Source: Euzebya pacifica (GTDB taxonomy: Bacteria; Actinomycetota; Nitriliruptoria; Euzebyales; Euzebyaceae). From it: a DNA stretch of 64,000 bases. Every line of letters starts with the position of its first letter. Position 1 is the first letter of the stretch. Both the position numbers and the translations under genes were made by a program. The notes under the pieces were generated by a model. That model did not search any database. It saw nothing but the letters and a program-made list of their open reading frames with translations, and was not told where the DNA came from. Positions 32,919 to 40,998 of the stretch are shown here, in pieces. The stretch is from NCBI RefSeq assembly GCF_003344865.1, contig NZ_CP031165.1, forward strand, positions 4,965,910 to 5,029,909, written 5' to 3'.

Positions 32919-33410
32919 CTAGAGGTAGTTGCCCGGGCTGCGGCCCGGGGTCTCGCCCTGCTCGCCGCCGGCGGTGGCGCCGGCCGGAAGTCCGCGGCCG
33001 CGCATGGCCTCCAGCTGCTTCCGCGCAGCGGCCTGCTGGTTGAAGATCGCCGCCTGGATGCCCTGGAACAGCCCCTCGAGCCAGCCGATCAGCTGGGCCT
33101 GGGCGATCATCAGCTCGCTCTGCGAGGGCGTCTCGTTGTCGAAGTCGAAGGTGAACTGCGACAGCTCGTCCTGCAGGTCGTTGCTGAGGATCCCGCAGAG
33201 CTCGTTGAGGGCGCGCTCGTGCACCTGCCGCAGGCGGCCACGGCCGGCCTCGTCGGCGTCGGCGCGGCGTGCCTCCTCCTGCACCTCGCGCAGCATCACC
33301 GCGATGCGCATCAGCTTGCCGGGTTCGCTGATCATCGGTTCGGACTCTTCGTCCTCTGCGACGTCGGCGTCCTGCGGTTCGTCGTCCACGACCTCGATCT
33401 GTTCAACCAT
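32919..33410 (-). CDS. bpa: Bacterial proteasome activator
   Basis: This 163-residue protein matches the Bpa (PafE) family of actinobacteria, ring-forming ATP-independent activators that open the 20S proteasome gate. The core four-helix region is recognisable: KLMRIAVMLREVQEEARRA (about 32-50), ERALNELCGILSNDLQDEL, and SELMIAQAQLIGWLEGLFQG (about 97-116), followed by IQAAIFNQQAAARKQLEAMR. The C-terminus is GNYL, close to the GQYL docking tail that inserts into alpha-subunit pockets. The acidic N-terminal 28 residues are variable. A TAGGGT box lies 8 nt before the ATG. No proteasome genes are in the window, but this gene implies a 20S proteasome in the genome. Confidence 0.9.
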   Translation of the reverse strand: MVEQIEVVDDEPQDADVAEDEESEPMISEPGKLMRIAVMLREVQEEARRADADEAGRGRLRQVHERALNELCGILSNDLQDELSQFTFDFDNETPSQSELMIAQAQLIGWLEGLFQGIQAAIFNQQAAARKQLEAMRGRGLPAGATAGGEQGETPGRSPGNYL

Positions 33411-33418
33411 CGGCGCGC

Positions 33419-33424
33419 ACCCTA
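33419..33424 (-). promoter_or_regulatory. Putative -10 box of bpa (leaderless)
   Basis: TAGGGT on the minus strand, 8 nt before the ATG at 33410. TGTCCA lies about 16 bp further upstream as a weak -35. Confidence 0.42.
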
Positions 33425-33488
33425 CCCCGCCGACCCGACGTGGACACGTCCGGTGGCCGGCGCCGGCTCGCGCCGGGTCAGCAGCGGC

Positions 33489-34304
33489 TCAGAACAGCGC
33501 GGCGGCCAGCCTCGGGCGGGCCTGCTTGACCAGCGGGTGGTCGTTGCCGAGGACGGTGAAGACCTCCAGCAACGCGTCGCGTGCCTCGTCCTTGGTCGAC
33601 GGGGTCCGGACCCCGTCCAGCAGCACCGCGATCGCGTCCTCGTGGTCCCCGCCGGCAGCCAGCGCACGACCCAGCGCAACCCGAGCTTCCTCGTCGCCCT
33701 GCGCGACGAGTCGACGGAGGTCCTCGACGTTGCCGACCTCCTCGCTGGTGGCCGTCAGGCTGAGCGCCGCGATGGCCTGCTGGACCTCGGGGGTCGGGCG
33801 GGCCCTGGCCAGGACGGCCCGCGCCGCCTCGACGTCGTCGGTGTCGGCGGCCAGCGCCAACGCCGCAGCGGGGTGGTCGACCTCCAGCTCCATCGCCTGC
33901 TCGAGCAGGCTGCGGCGGCGGTCGGCGTCGGATTCGGTCCCGGCGGCGATGACCAGCCGGTCGGCCTCCGACGGACCGAGCCCGGCGAAGAACTGCGCCA
34001 CGACGGGGGCGGGCTGCAGGCCGGTGAACTCGCCCGCGACCTTGCCGTCGACGAAGGCCTTCACCGCCGGGATGCCCTGCACGCCGAACTGCTGGGCCAA
34101 CCGTGGCGCGTGGTCGACGTTGACCTTGACCACGTCGACCTGGCCGGCGTGCTGCTCGGCCATCTGCTCCAGCAGGGGCGAGAGCTGGCGGCACGGCCCA
34201 CACCACTCGGCCCAGAAGTCGACCACGACGGGGCGGGACTTCGAGCCCTCCACGACGACGTCGACGAACTCCGATTCCTGTACGTCCTTCACGACAACGC
34301 TCAT
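33489..34304 (-). CDS. Thioredoxin-like co-chaperone with TPR-like C-terminus (CnoX/YbbN type)
   Basis: This 271-residue protein has a thioredoxin domain (about 1-115) with the redox site FWAEWCGPCRQLSPLL (Cys34 and Cys37 approximately) and the cis-proline loop FGVQGIPAVKAF. A helical repeat region follows (about 130-265) with TPR-like segments (ADRRRSLLEQAMELEVD; ALGRALAAGGDHEDAIAVLL). The architecture is that of CnoX/YbbN, which protects substrates from oxidation and hands them to chaperones. The CXXC pair is intact, so it may also have reductase activity. A TAGATT box lies 8 nt before the ATG. It is divergent from a hotdog thioesterase. Confidence 0.88.
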   Translation of the reverse strand: MSVVVKDVQESEFVDVVVEGSKSRPVVVDFWAEWCGPCRQLSPLLEQMAEQHAGQVDVVKVNVDHAPRLAQQFGVQGIPAVKAFVDGKVAGEFTGLQPAPVVAQFFAGLGPSEADRLVIAAGTESDADRRRSLLEQAMELEVDHPAAALALAADTDDVEAARAVLARARPTPEVQQAIAALSLTATSEEVGNVEDLRRLVAQGDEEARVALGRALAAGGDHEDAIAVLLDGVRTPSTKDEARDALLEVFTVLGNDHPLVKQARPRLAAALF

Positions 34305-34312
34305 GGCGCCCC

Positions 34313-34318
34313 AATCTA
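34313..34318 (-). promoter_or_regulatory. Putative -10 box of the CnoX-like gene (leaderless)
   Basis: TAGATT on the minus strand, 8 nt before the ATG at 34304. No clear -35. The nearby GGCGCCTGTCCGGC (34344-34357) resembles part of the 41-bp elements at 20636-20726 but lacks their ends. Confidence 0.42.
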
Positions 34319-34405
34319 GGCAGCGTCTGCAACGTCGACAGGCGCCTGTCCGGCCACCCGGCCTCGATGCAGCCGCGGCCCCGTCCACGAGCCAGACTGC
34401 CGGGC

Positions 34406-34810
34406 ATGGAAATCGACCCGAAGAACTTCCCCCGCGACGGATTCCTCGAGCTGCTCGGTGTCGAGGTCATCGACCTCACGCCCGAGCGCTGCGAGGTGCG
34501 CCTGGAGATCAACGACACCCACCACCAGCCCTACGGCATCGTGCACGGGGGCGTGTACTGCACCCTCGCGGAGTCAGCGGCCAGCGTGGGTGCGGTCATG
34601 GCGATCGGTGGCAAGCCGGCCGTCGGCATGTCCAACCACACCGACTTCCTCCGTTCGATGCGCGAGGGCACCATCACCGCCGTCGCCACCCCCATCCACG
34701 TGGGCCGGTCCTCCCAGCTGTGGGAGGTCGACATGACCGACCAGGAGGGACGGAAGGTCGCCCAGTCCAAGGTTCGGTTGTTCAACCTGCCCGACGGCGT
34801 CGCGGACTGA
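34406..34810 (+). CDS. PaaI-family hotdog thioesterase
   Basis: This 134-residue single hotdog domain carries GFLELLGVEVIDLTPERCEV at the start. YGIVHGGVYCTLAESAASVG (about 46-65) has the HGG motif and a Glu on the central helix as the catalytic residue. RSMREGTITAVATPIHVGRS follows, the signature of PaaI-type and menaquinone DHNA-CoA-type thioesterases. Length is normal for a 4HBT protein. ATG 34406 fits the start of the fold. It is divergent from the thioredoxin-TPR gene and convergent with PAC2 (19 bp). Substrate unknown; a DHNA-CoA role is possible but no men genes are close. Confidence 0.87.
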   Translation: MEIDPKNFPRDGFLELLGVEVIDLTPERCEVRLEINDTHHQPYGIVHGGVYCTLAESAASVGAVMAIGGKPAVGMSNHTDFLRSMREGTITAVATPIHVGRSSQLWEVDMTDQEGRKVAQSKVRLFNLPDGVAD

Positions 34811-34829
34811 CCGCCGCGTCGGGGCTGCG

Positions 34830-35699
34830 CTACTCGCCGCCCCGGTCGGACAGGAAGCGCTCGATCTCGGCGGCCAGGTCGTCACCGGACGGCACCTGCA
34901 TCGCCGTGCCGCCCTCGTCGTGGTGCGCCTCGAGCCGGCTGATCATGACGGCTGCCTCCGGGTGGTCGGCGACGGCGTCGTCGACCTGCTCCTCGTGGGC
35001 ACGTGCCGCGGCCTGCAGCTCGGTGGTGTCGATGGCCACCCCGAACGCCCCGGCCACCACGTCGACCAGCGCAAGCGCCGAGGAGGGATGGTTGTTGGCG
35101 GAGATGTAATGGGGCACCTCGGCCCACATGCCGACCGCCGGGATACCTGCCTCGCCCATGCGATGCTGCAGCATCACCTGCGCGCCCACCGGGCCCGTGT
35201 AGCCGGCGACCTCGCTGGTGGTGGGCAGCACCTCGCCGGAGGCGATGTTGCGTGCAGAGGTCACGTTGACCGGGCGGGTGTGGGGCACCGCGGCCGGATA
35301 GGCCCCCAGGCCGATGACCTGCTCGATGCCCAGGTCGCGACACAGCCGGACGACGGTGGCGCAGAACGCCTCCCATCGCATGTCGGGCTCGGGGCCGAGC
35401 AGGAACACCGCGTCGTGCGGCGAGTCCTCGACCCGTGCGACCAGGACCTGCAGCTCCTCGAACTCCATGCGTCGCAGGACCCCGCTGTCCATCACCGTCG
35501 TGGGCCGACGGGCGCGGTAGTCGATGAACGTGTCGTGGTCGAAGGTGGCCACGACCTCTGCGGTCCAGCGGTGCCGCAGGAACATGGCGGCCGTCTGGGC
35601 GGCGTTGCCCGCGTCGATGAAGCCATCGAGCGCGAGCAGCATCACCGGGCGCCGCAGCGCCGGCACTTCCTGGGTCCAGTGGATGGAGGGGGTGGCCAT
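34830..35699 (-). CDS. PAC2 family protein
   Basis: This 289-residue protein of the PAC2 family shares its fold with eukaryotic proteasome assembly chaperone 2 and occurs widely in archaea and actinobacteria. Family segments include RPVMLLALDGFIDAGNAAQT (about 17-36), FDHDTFIDYRARRPT, VFLLGPEPDMRWEAF, IGLGAYPAAVPHTRPV and GMWAEVPHYISANNHPSSAL. The C-terminus is helical and acidic. ATG 35699 gives the family N-terminus and has a TAGCCT box 8 nt upstream. It lies 1.4 kb from bpa. A link to the proteasome is plausible from family history, but bacterial PAC2 proteins have no firmly assigned function. Confidence 0.88.
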   Translation of the reverse strand: MATPSIHWTQEVPALRRPVMLLALDGFIDAGNAAQTAAMFLRHRWTAEVVATFDHDTFIDYRARRPTTVMDSGVLRRMEFEELQVLVARVEDSPHDAVFLLGPEPDMRWEAFCATVVRLCRDLGIEQVIGLGAYPAAVPHTRPVNVTSARNIASGEVLPTTSEVAGYTGPVGAQVMLQHRMGEAGIPAVGMWAEVPHYISANNHPSSALALVDVVAGAFGVAIDTTELQAAARAHEEQVDDAVADHPEAAVMISRLEAHHDEGGTAMQVPSGDDLAAEIERFLSDRGGE

Positions 35700-35707
35700 G
35701 ACCCTCA

Positions 35708-35713
35708 AGGCTA
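35708..35713 (-). promoter_or_regulatory. Putative -10 box of the PAC2 gene (leaderless)
   Basis: TAGCCT on the minus strand, 8 nt before the ATG at 35699. Confidence 0.4.
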
Positions 35714-35757
35714 GTCGGCGACGCACCGCTCCTCACGAGCGGCATGCCCGGACCGGG

Positions 35758-35763
35758 TAGGGT
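35758..35763 (+). promoter_or_regulatory. Putative -10 box of the tRNA-Sec gene
   Basis: TAGGGT ends 13 nt before the mature 5' end of the tRNA, which would allow a short 5' leader. The expected -35 position reads ACGAGC, a poor match. Confidence 0.35.
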
Positions 35764-35776
35764 GTGCGACCCCCAT

Positions 35777-35869
35777 GGGGGCGTCTGGGTTCCTGGTGGG
35801 CCCCACGGTCTTCAACACCGATGAGGGCGGCTCGGCCGTCCTGGCGGGTTCGATTCCCGTCCGCCTCCG
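35777..35869 (+). tRNA. selC: tRNA-Sec (anticodon UCA)
   Basis: This 93-nt tRNA folds as a selenocysteine tRNA. The acceptor GGGGGCGT (35777-35784) pairs with CCGCCTCC (35861-35868) with one G-U and one mismatch. The D arm has a 6-bp stem, GGGTTC with GGGCCC, around a 5-nt loop, a hallmark of bacterial tRNA-Sec. The anticodon loop is CTTCAAC with TCA at 35812-35814. The long variable arm AGGGCGGC-TCG-GCCGTCCT has an 8-bp stem. The T arm is GCGGG-TTCGATT-CCCGT. CCA is not encoded. No selA, selB or selD and no obvious selenoprotein lie in the window, but the gene implies selenocysteine use by this organism. Confidence 0.93.
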
Positions 35870-35962
35870 CTCTCGTACCGCCGAACCGGCATCCCGGTTT
35901 CGCGACCCCCATGACCGGATCTGGTTCACATCGGACCATCTGTCGCCGATCGTGGCCCTACC

Positions 35963-37807
35963 ATGTCGATGGTGGGACCTGACGGAACGCGGGACACCGA
36001 GGCGTCATCACGCTCGGTGTGGCCCGTCGCGCTGCCGTGGATCACGGGGGCGGTGCTGCTGGCGCTGACCGCCGTCCTCGCGGTCTGGGCAACCCGGACG
36101 GTGGACTCCAGCGCACAGGACCGGCTGGATCGACGGGCCAATGAAGCCCGGGAGGCCATCGACCGGCGGATGCAGGCCTACACCGAGTCGATCTTCGGGG
36201 GACGCGGCATGTTCGTCGCCGGTCCCGTCAGCCGAGCCGACTGGCGCGAGTTCGTCGGCGCGCTCGAGCTCGACGACCGCTATCCCGGCATCCAGGTGAT
36301 CGGCCACGCGACGCGTGTGGACGCGGACGGACTCGATGACCTCGTCGCCGCCGTCGATGCCGATGCGTCGGGTGTCGACGGCTACCCCGCGTTCGTGCCC
36401 CACCCGCGGACGGACGACGACACGAAGGTCCTGATCGACTACGTCGAACCGACGACGGGCAACGAGGCCGCGTTCGGCCTGGACTTCTTCTCCGAGGCCA
36501 ACCGTCGCGCCGCGGTCGAGCTGACCCGCGACACCGGGCAGGTGGCGACAACGGCCCCGATCGTCCTCGTCCAGGAGACCGGATCGCAGAGCGGGTTCCT
36601 CGTGATGGTCGCCATCTACGACGATCCAACCGCCTCCACGGTGGAGGAGCGGCGCGCCGCGTTCAGCGGCGTGTCCTACGCCGCCTTCCGCATGGGCGAC
36701 CTCGTGGAGGGGGTGCTGGAGGACGCCGATGCCCGGCTGGAGGTCTACGACGTCGGCACCCCCGACGACCCGGTGCCCGCCAGCATCGACAACCAGACCT
36801 ACGGCGACCGGGCAACCGTCCCCGACGGCGTCGACGACGCCGACTCCCGTCTGCTCCGCTATGACATCGGCGGTCGGCGCTGGGCGATCCTCTACCAGGC
36901 CGTCGAACCGCTGACCACCCCCTTCGAGCGAGCCACACCGTGGGTGATCGTGGTCGTGGGGTTGATCATCACGACCCTCATCGTGATGGGACTGTGGTCG
37001 ATGTCGACCGCCCGCATCCGCGCGGTGCGGCTGGCCGAGTCGATGACCAAGGACCTGCGGCAGAGCCGTGAGGAGCTTGCCCGGTCCAACCTCGAGCTCG
37101 AACGATTCGCCTACGTCGCCTCCCACGACCTGCAGGAGCCGCTGCGCACGGTGTCGAGCTTCGTCGGGCTGCTGCAGATGCAGTACTCCGAGGAGCTGGA
37201 CGAGCGAGCGCTGGAGTACATCGCCTACGCCCGCGACGGCGCCAGCCGCATGTCGACGCTGATCAGCGAGCTGCTGGACTACTCCCGCGCCGGTCGGGAC
37301 CACGTCCTGGAGGCGGTGGACCTCAACACGTCCTGGCAGCAGGCCGTCAGCTCGCTCGCGGCGTCGATCCTGGACGCCGAGGCCATCGTCGAGGCGGACC
37401 CGCTGCCGACGGTCCTGGCCGAACCGGCGGCGATGACCCAGGTCTTCCAGAACCTCATCGGCAACGCCCTGAAGTACCGCTCTCCCGGGGAGGTCCACAT
37501 CCGTGGCACGGCCACTCGCGAGGACGACATGTGGCGGATCACGGTGACCGACAACGGGATGGGCATCGACCCGAGCTATCACGAGGAGATCTTCGTGATG
37601 CTCCGCCGGCTGCACACCCGTCAGGAGTACCCCGGCACGGGCATGGGGTTGGCGATCTCCAAGAAGCACATCGAGGCGGCGGGCGGCCGCATCGGCGTGC
37701 GGTCCAGCCCCGGCAACGGCGCCACGTTCTGGTTCACGGTCGCACCGGCGCCCACCGAATCGAGTCGGGCGGAGGAGACCCCTGCCGCCGTCGACACCGC
37801 CGGCTGA
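35963..37807 (+). CDS. CHASE-domain sensor histidine kinase
   Basis: This 614-residue membrane histidine kinase has two helices (about 24-46 and 327-351) that bracket an extracytoplasmic CHASE domain (about 75-300, for example [17 protein letters not shown] and [20 protein letters not shown]). The kinase core is HisKA with [19 protein letters not shown] (phospho-His near 390) and HATPase_c with [23 protein letters not shown] and [23 protein letters not shown] domains sense small diffusible ligands such as cytokinin-like compounds or peptides. No response regulator is adjacent, so this is an orphan kinase here. The start may be ATG 35963 or ATG 35969. The C-terminus has a short acidic tail. 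Confidence 0.9.
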   Translation: MSMVGPDGTRDTEASSRSVWPVALPWITGAVLLALTAVLAVWATRTVDSSAQDRLDRRANEAREAIDRRMQAYTESIFGGRGMFVAGPVSRADWREFVGALELDDRYPGIQVIGHATRVDADGLDDLVAAVDADASGVDGYPAFVPHPRTDDDTKVLIDYVEPTTGNEAAFGLDFFSEANRRAAVELTRDTGQVATTAPIVLVQETGSQSGFLVMVAIYDDPTASTVEERRAAFSGVSYAAFRMGDLVEGVLEDADARLEVYDVGTPDDPVPASIDNQTYGDRATVPDGVDDADSRLLRYDIGGRRWAILYQAVEPLTTPFERATPWVIVVVGLIITTLIVMGLWSMSTARIRAVRLAESMTKDLRQSREELARSNLELERFAYVASHDLQEPLRTVSSFVGLLQMQYSEELDERALEYIAYARDGASRMSTLISELLDYSRAGRDHVLEAVDLNTSWQQAVSSLAASILDAEAIVEADPLPTVLAEPAAMTQVFQNLIGNALKYRSPGEVHIRGTATREDDMWRITVTDNGMGIDPSYHEEIFVMLRRLHTRQEYPGTGMGLAISKKHIEAAGGRIGVRSSPGNGATFWFTVAPAPTESSRAEETPAAVDTAG

Positions 37808-37825
37808 CCGCCGACGCGATCGGCA

Positions 37826-38272
37826 TCAGCTCGCCACGGCGTCCAGGTGGGCCAGCAGGCCGTCGAGCGCCACCGTGTAGCTGCGCCAGCCGAACCCCGC
37901 GACCACGCCGAGGCACACCCCGGCCAGCAACGACCGGTGCCGGAACTCCTCGCGGGCGTGCACGTTGGACAGGTGGGTCTCGACCACCGGCAGGCCGCAG
38001 GCGCTGATGGCGTCCCGCAGGGCGACCGACGTGTGGGTGTAGGCCCCCGGGTTGAACACGACGCCGGCACGGGTGCCGTGGGCGGCGTGCAGCGCCTCGA
38101 CCAGCTCGCCCTCGTGGTTGGACTGCACGTGGCTGATGACGGCCCGGTCGCCGGCGTGGGCGGTGACCTTCGCGACGATGTCCTGCAGCGTGTCGGCCCC
38201 GTACACCTCGGGCTCGCGCACGCCCAGCATGTTGAGGTTCGGGCCGTTGAGCAGCAGGACGTCGTGTGCCAT
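37826..38272 (-). CDS. aroQ: Type II 3-dehydroquinate dehydratase
   Basis: This 148-residue enzyme dehydrates 3-dehydroquinate to 3-dehydroshikimate in the shikimate pathway and forms dodecamers. LLLNGPNLNMLGVREPEVYG (about 6-25) holds the essential Tyr and Arg of the mobile loop. QSNHEGELVEAL and VVFNPGAYTHTSVALRDAI hold the catalytic Asn and substrate-binding residues. VETHLSNVHAREEFRHRSLL (about 98-117) contains the His-Leu-Ser binding motif. Length is exactly that of type II enzymes. It is not in an aro operon here. A TACGCT box lies 8 nt before the ATG. The gene converges with the histidine kinase gene. Confidence 0.95.
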   Translation of the reverse strand: MAHDVLLLNGPNLNMLGVREPEVYGADTLQDIVAKVTAHAGDRAVISHVQSNHEGELVEALHAAHGTRAGVVFNPGAYTHTSVALRDAISACGLPVVETHLSNVHAREEFRHRSLLAGVCLGVVAGFGWRSYTVALDGLLAHLDAVAS

Positions 38273-38280
38273 CGCCCTGC

Positions 38281-38286
38281 AGCGTA
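38281..38286 (-). promoter_or_regulatory. Putative -10 box of aroQ (leaderless)
   Basis: TACGCT on the minus strand, 8 nt before the ATG at 38272. No clear -35. Confidence 0.4.
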
Positions 38287-38316
38287 GTCACGTCGGTCGC
38301 GGGCGGCGGGGAGGGT

Positions 38317-38346
38317 TCTCAGAGGACCGCCAACGACCTCTCAGAG
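38317..38346. promoter_or_regulatory. Direct repeat TCTCAGAG x2, 22-bp period
   Basis: TCTCAGAG occurs at 38317-38324 and again at 38339-38346. Centre spacing is 22 bp (two helical turns), typical of sites bound by tandem response-regulator dimers. It lies in the 161-bp gap between aroQ and the acidic secreted protein gene, about 90-115 bp before the latter's start. Confidence 0.4.
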
Positions 38347-38433
38347 TCCCCTCACGAACGGCACCCAATCTGTTGTTCGAGCCGGACGGGACATCCGCCG
38401 GGCCACCGGACCGCAACGAAAGGCGTTTCCATC

Positions 38434-38982
38434 ATGACCACCACCGCCAAGACCGTGTCGGCGCTCGCCATCGCCGCGCTGCTCAGCCTGGCGCTGTTCC
38501 TCTCGCCCGTCGGCATCTCCCGGGCCCAGGAGGACGACGCCACGGAGGACACCACCGAGGACACCACCGAGGACGCGACCGAGGATGGCGCGACCGACGA
38601 CAGCAGCGACGAGGACAGCAGCGACGAGGACTCGACTCGTCCCGACCGTGAGTCCCTGACCGACGAGGAGCGCGAGGCCCTCCAGGCCGAGCGCGAGGCC
38701 GAAGGAGAGGCCTTCGTCGACGACGTCGCCGCCGAGCTCGGCGTGACCAGCGACGAGCTGACCGGTGCGTTCCGGACCGTCGCCATCGAGCGGATCCGGG
38801 AGAAGGTCGCCGACGGCACCATCACCCAGGAGCGCGCTGACGAGATCATCGAGCGCATCGAGTCCAACGAGGGCCTCGGCTTCGGCTTCGGCCACCGCGG
38901 CCACGGCCGTGGGCACGGACACCGGGGCATGGGCGGCGCGGGCAACGACGCCGGCGTGACCGAGTCCGGCTCCGAGATCTGA
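38434..38982 (+). CDS. Secreted acidic protein with His/Gly-rich C-terminus
   Basis: This 182-residue protein has an N-terminal signal peptide (VSALAIAALLSLALFLSPVG, with cleavage probably after SRAQ). Residues 35-75 are Asp/Glu/Thr/Ser repeats (TEDTTEDTTEDATED, SSDEDSSDED). A helical domain at about 85-140 includes VDDVAAELGVTSDELTGAFR and GTITQERADEIIERI, resembling DUF2680-like repeats of secreted proteins. Residues 145-165 are Gly/His/Arg-rich (GHRGHGRGHGHRG) and could bind metal. AAAGG precedes the ATG at some distance. Its upstream region carries a possible response-regulator repeat. Function unknown; ion or metal binding outside the membrane is a reasonable guess. Confidence 0.7.
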   Translation: MTTTAKTVSALAIAALLSLALFLSPVGISRAQEDDATEDTTEDTTEDATEDGATDDSSDEDSSDEDSTRPDRESLTDEEREALQAEREAEGEAFVDDVAAELGVTSDELTGAFRTVAIERIREKVADGTITQERADEIIERIESNEGLGFGFGHRGHGRGHGHRGMGGAGNDAGVTESGSEI

Positions 38983-39020
38983 CCACCTCCGGGGGAGGAC
39001 ACCCCCCACCTCCCCCGGAC

Positions 39021-39044
39021 GGGGCCGGCCCACGGGCCGGCCCC
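39021..39044 (+). terminator. Strong G/C hairpin after the acidic protein gene
   Basis: GGGGCCGGCC and GGCCGGCCCC flank a CACG loop. It is preceded by a second stem formed by CCGGGGGAGG and CCTCCCCCGG (38992-39018). The two stacked hairpins separate the secreted protein gene from the ligase cluster. Confidence 0.75.
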
Positions 39045-39178
39045 GCTTCTCGTCGTGGCTCGGGTACCTCGACGGGGACACGTGGGTTGCCGAACGGCCT
39101 TGGGCCCCGGGCTTCACTTCTCGGCGCGGAGGGTGCAGGATCCGGGCGACCCCCACCCCCGAGCCGAGGAACCCGTCC

Positions 39179-40741
39179 ATGGCGTCCATCGTCCACCAGA
39201 GCCCGCTGCCTTCCCTGGAGATCCCCGAACAGGCGCTGACGCCGTTCACCATGGCCAACGCCGCCCAGCTGGGCGACAAGCCGGCCCTGATCGACGGGCC
39301 GACCGGTCGGACGCTGACCTACAGCCAGCTCGACCAGGGCATCCGTGCGCTCGCCGGTGGGCTGGTGGCACGGGGCTTCGGCAAGGGCGACGTCCTGGCG
39401 ATCCTCGCCCCCAACCTCCCCGAGTACGCCGTGGTCTTCCACGGCGTGGCGATGACCGGCGGCGCGGTCACCACGATCAACCCGACCTACACCGCCAAGG
39501 AGATCCGCCACCAGCTGACCGACGCCGGCGCGACCATGCTGGTCACGGTCGGGATGTTCCTCGACACCGCCCGCGAGGCCATCGAGGGCACGACGGTGGA
39601 GTCCATCCACGTCATCGGCGAGGCGGAGGGGGCCGAACCCCTGACGGCGCTGTTCGGCGAGCCGCTTGCCGATCAGGTCGAGGTCGACCTCGACGACGTC
39701 GTCGTGCTGCCCTACTCCTCGGGCACCACGGGCCTGTCCAAGGGGGTGATGCTGACCCACCGAAACCTGGTCGCCAACATCCAGCAGACCCGTGTGCCGA
39801 TGGACCTGACGGCGGAGGAGTCGTTCGTCGCCGTCCTGCCGTTCTTCCACATCTACGGCATGCAGGTGCTGATGAACTCGGGGCTGCGGACCGGCGCGAC
39901 CATCATCACCATGCCGCGGTTCGACCCGATGCAGTTCCTGGAGCTGAACGCCCAGCACGGGTGCACCCGGGCCTTCGTCGCCCCGCCGATCGTGGTGTTC
40001 CTCGCCAAGCACCCCGCGGTCGAGGGCTTCGACCTGTCGAAGATGGAGACGATCTTCTCCGGTGCCGCGCCCCTTTCGGCGGAGCTCGCGGAGGAGGCCG
40101 CTGGCCGCCTGGGTTGCGAGGTGGTGCAGGGTTACGGCATGACCGAGCTGTCCCCGGTGACGCAGCTGACCACCCCCGGGGGCTACAAGCCGGGCAGCGT
40201 CGGCGTGACCACCCCCAACACCGAGATCATGATCGTGGACCCGCTCAGCGGTGAGTCGCTCGGCACCGACGCCGAGGGCGAGCTGTGGATCCGCGGCCCC
40301 CAGGTGATGAAGGGGTACCTCAACAACGAGCGAGCGACGGCCGACACCATCACCGACGACGGCTGGCTGCGCACCGGCGACGTCGCGAAGGTCGACGCCG
40401 ATGGGCACGTCTACATCGTCGACCGGCTCAAGGAGCTCATCAAGTACAAGGGCTTCCAGGTGCCCCCGGCCGAGCTCGAGGCGCTGCTGCTGACCCACCC
40501 GGATGTGGCCGACGCCGCGGTCATCGGCATCCCCGACGACGACGCCGGCGAGCTGCCGATCGGGTACGTGGTCCTCAAGGAGGGTCGCGGGACCACCGAG
40601 GACGACATCAAGGCGTTCGTCGCCGAGGAGGTCGCCACCTACAAGCAGCTCCACCGCATCACGGTGCTCGACGAGATCCCCAAGTCCGCGTCCGGCAAGA
40701 TCCTCCGACGCGTGCTGCGGGACCGCAACGACGCGGGCTGA
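39179..40741 (+). CDS. AMP-dependent acyl-CoA synthetase / 4-coumarate-CoA ligase family protein
   Basis: This 520-residue ANL-superfamily enzyme activates a carboxylic acid as an acyl-adenylate and transfers it to CoA. The P-loop is YSSGTTGLSKGVMLTHRN (about 180-197). Other motifs are VQGYGMTELSPVTQL (A5), GWLRTGDVAKVDADG (A7), VDRLKELIKYKGFQVPP (A8) and the catalytic Lys in PKSASGKILRR (A10). The sequence is closest in style to 4-coumarate-CoA ligase-like proteins of actinobacteria that act on medium-chain or aromatic acids. GAGGA lies 8 nt before the ATG. The stop overlaps the next start (TGATG), so it heads a five-gene unit with a DUF2510 protein, an Lgt-like protein and a radical SAM enzyme. 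Confidence 0.93.
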   Translation: MASIVHQSPLPSLEIPEQALTPFTMANAAQLGDKPALIDGPTGRTLTYSQLDQGIRALAGGLVARGFGKGDVLAILAPNLPEYAVVFHGVAMTGGAVTTINPTYTAKEIRHQLTDAGATMLVTVGMFLDTAREAIEGTTVESIHVIGEAEGAEPLTALFGEPLADQVEVDLDDVVVLPYSSGTTGLSKGVMLTHRNLVANIQQTRVPMDLTAEESFVAVLPFFHIYGMQVLMNSGLRTGATIITMPRFDPMQFLELNAQHGCTRAFVAPPIVVFLAKHPAVEGFDLSKMETIFSGAAPLSAELAEEAAGRLGCEVVQGYGMTELSPVTQLTTPGGYKPGSVGVTTPNTEIMIVDPLSGESLGTDAEGELWIRGPQVMKGYLNNERATADTITDDGWLRTGDVAKVDADGHVYIVDRLKELIKYKGFQVPPAELEALLLTHPDVADAAVIGIPDDDAGELPIGYVVLKEGRGTTEDDIKAFVAEEVATYKQLHRITVLDEIPKSASGKILRRVLRDRNDAG

Positions 40742-40998
40742 TGCCACCGGCCGGATGGTTCCCCGACCCTGCCAACCAACGCGCGATGCGGTGGTGGGAC
40801 GGGCAGGCATGGACCGACCACGTCGCTGACGTCCGGCTGGGTCCCGACCATCCACCTCCCAAGCCGCGGGCCAGCGGCGGCCGGATCGCCCTCGTCGTCG
40901 TGGGGTCCATCGTTGCGTGGCTGCTGGTCTCCGCGGCGATAATCGGCCTGCTGTTCGGTGCGTGCGTGGCGCTGCTGTCCGGGGCGACGCCGCAGTGA
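40741..40998 (+). CDS. DUF2510 single-pass membrane protein
   Basis: This 85-residue protein begins PPAGWFPDPANQRAMRWWDG and QAWTDHV, the DUF2510 motif, a short Trp-rich segment found at the N-terminus of many actinobacterial membrane proteins. A single helix follows (about 50-80, IALVVVGSIVAWLLVSAAII). The start overlaps the ligase stop and the stop overlaps the start of the Lgt-like gene, so all three are tightly coupled. DUF2510 function is unknown; it may organise partner membrane proteins. Confidence 0.85.
   Translation: MPPAGWFPDPANQRAMRWWDGQAWTDHVADVRLGPDHPPPKPRASGGRIALVVVGSIVAWLLVSAAIIGLLFGACVALLSGATPQ

Noticed and set aside
34338-34360. GGCGCCTGTCCGGC near the CnoX-like gene, considered as an eighth 41-bp element
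   Set aside because: It matches only the interior of the 20636-20726 units; neither conserved end is present.
35764-36068. Short plus-strand open frames overlapping the tRNA-Sec gene
   Set aside because: They run through the folded tRNA and share no features with real genes here.
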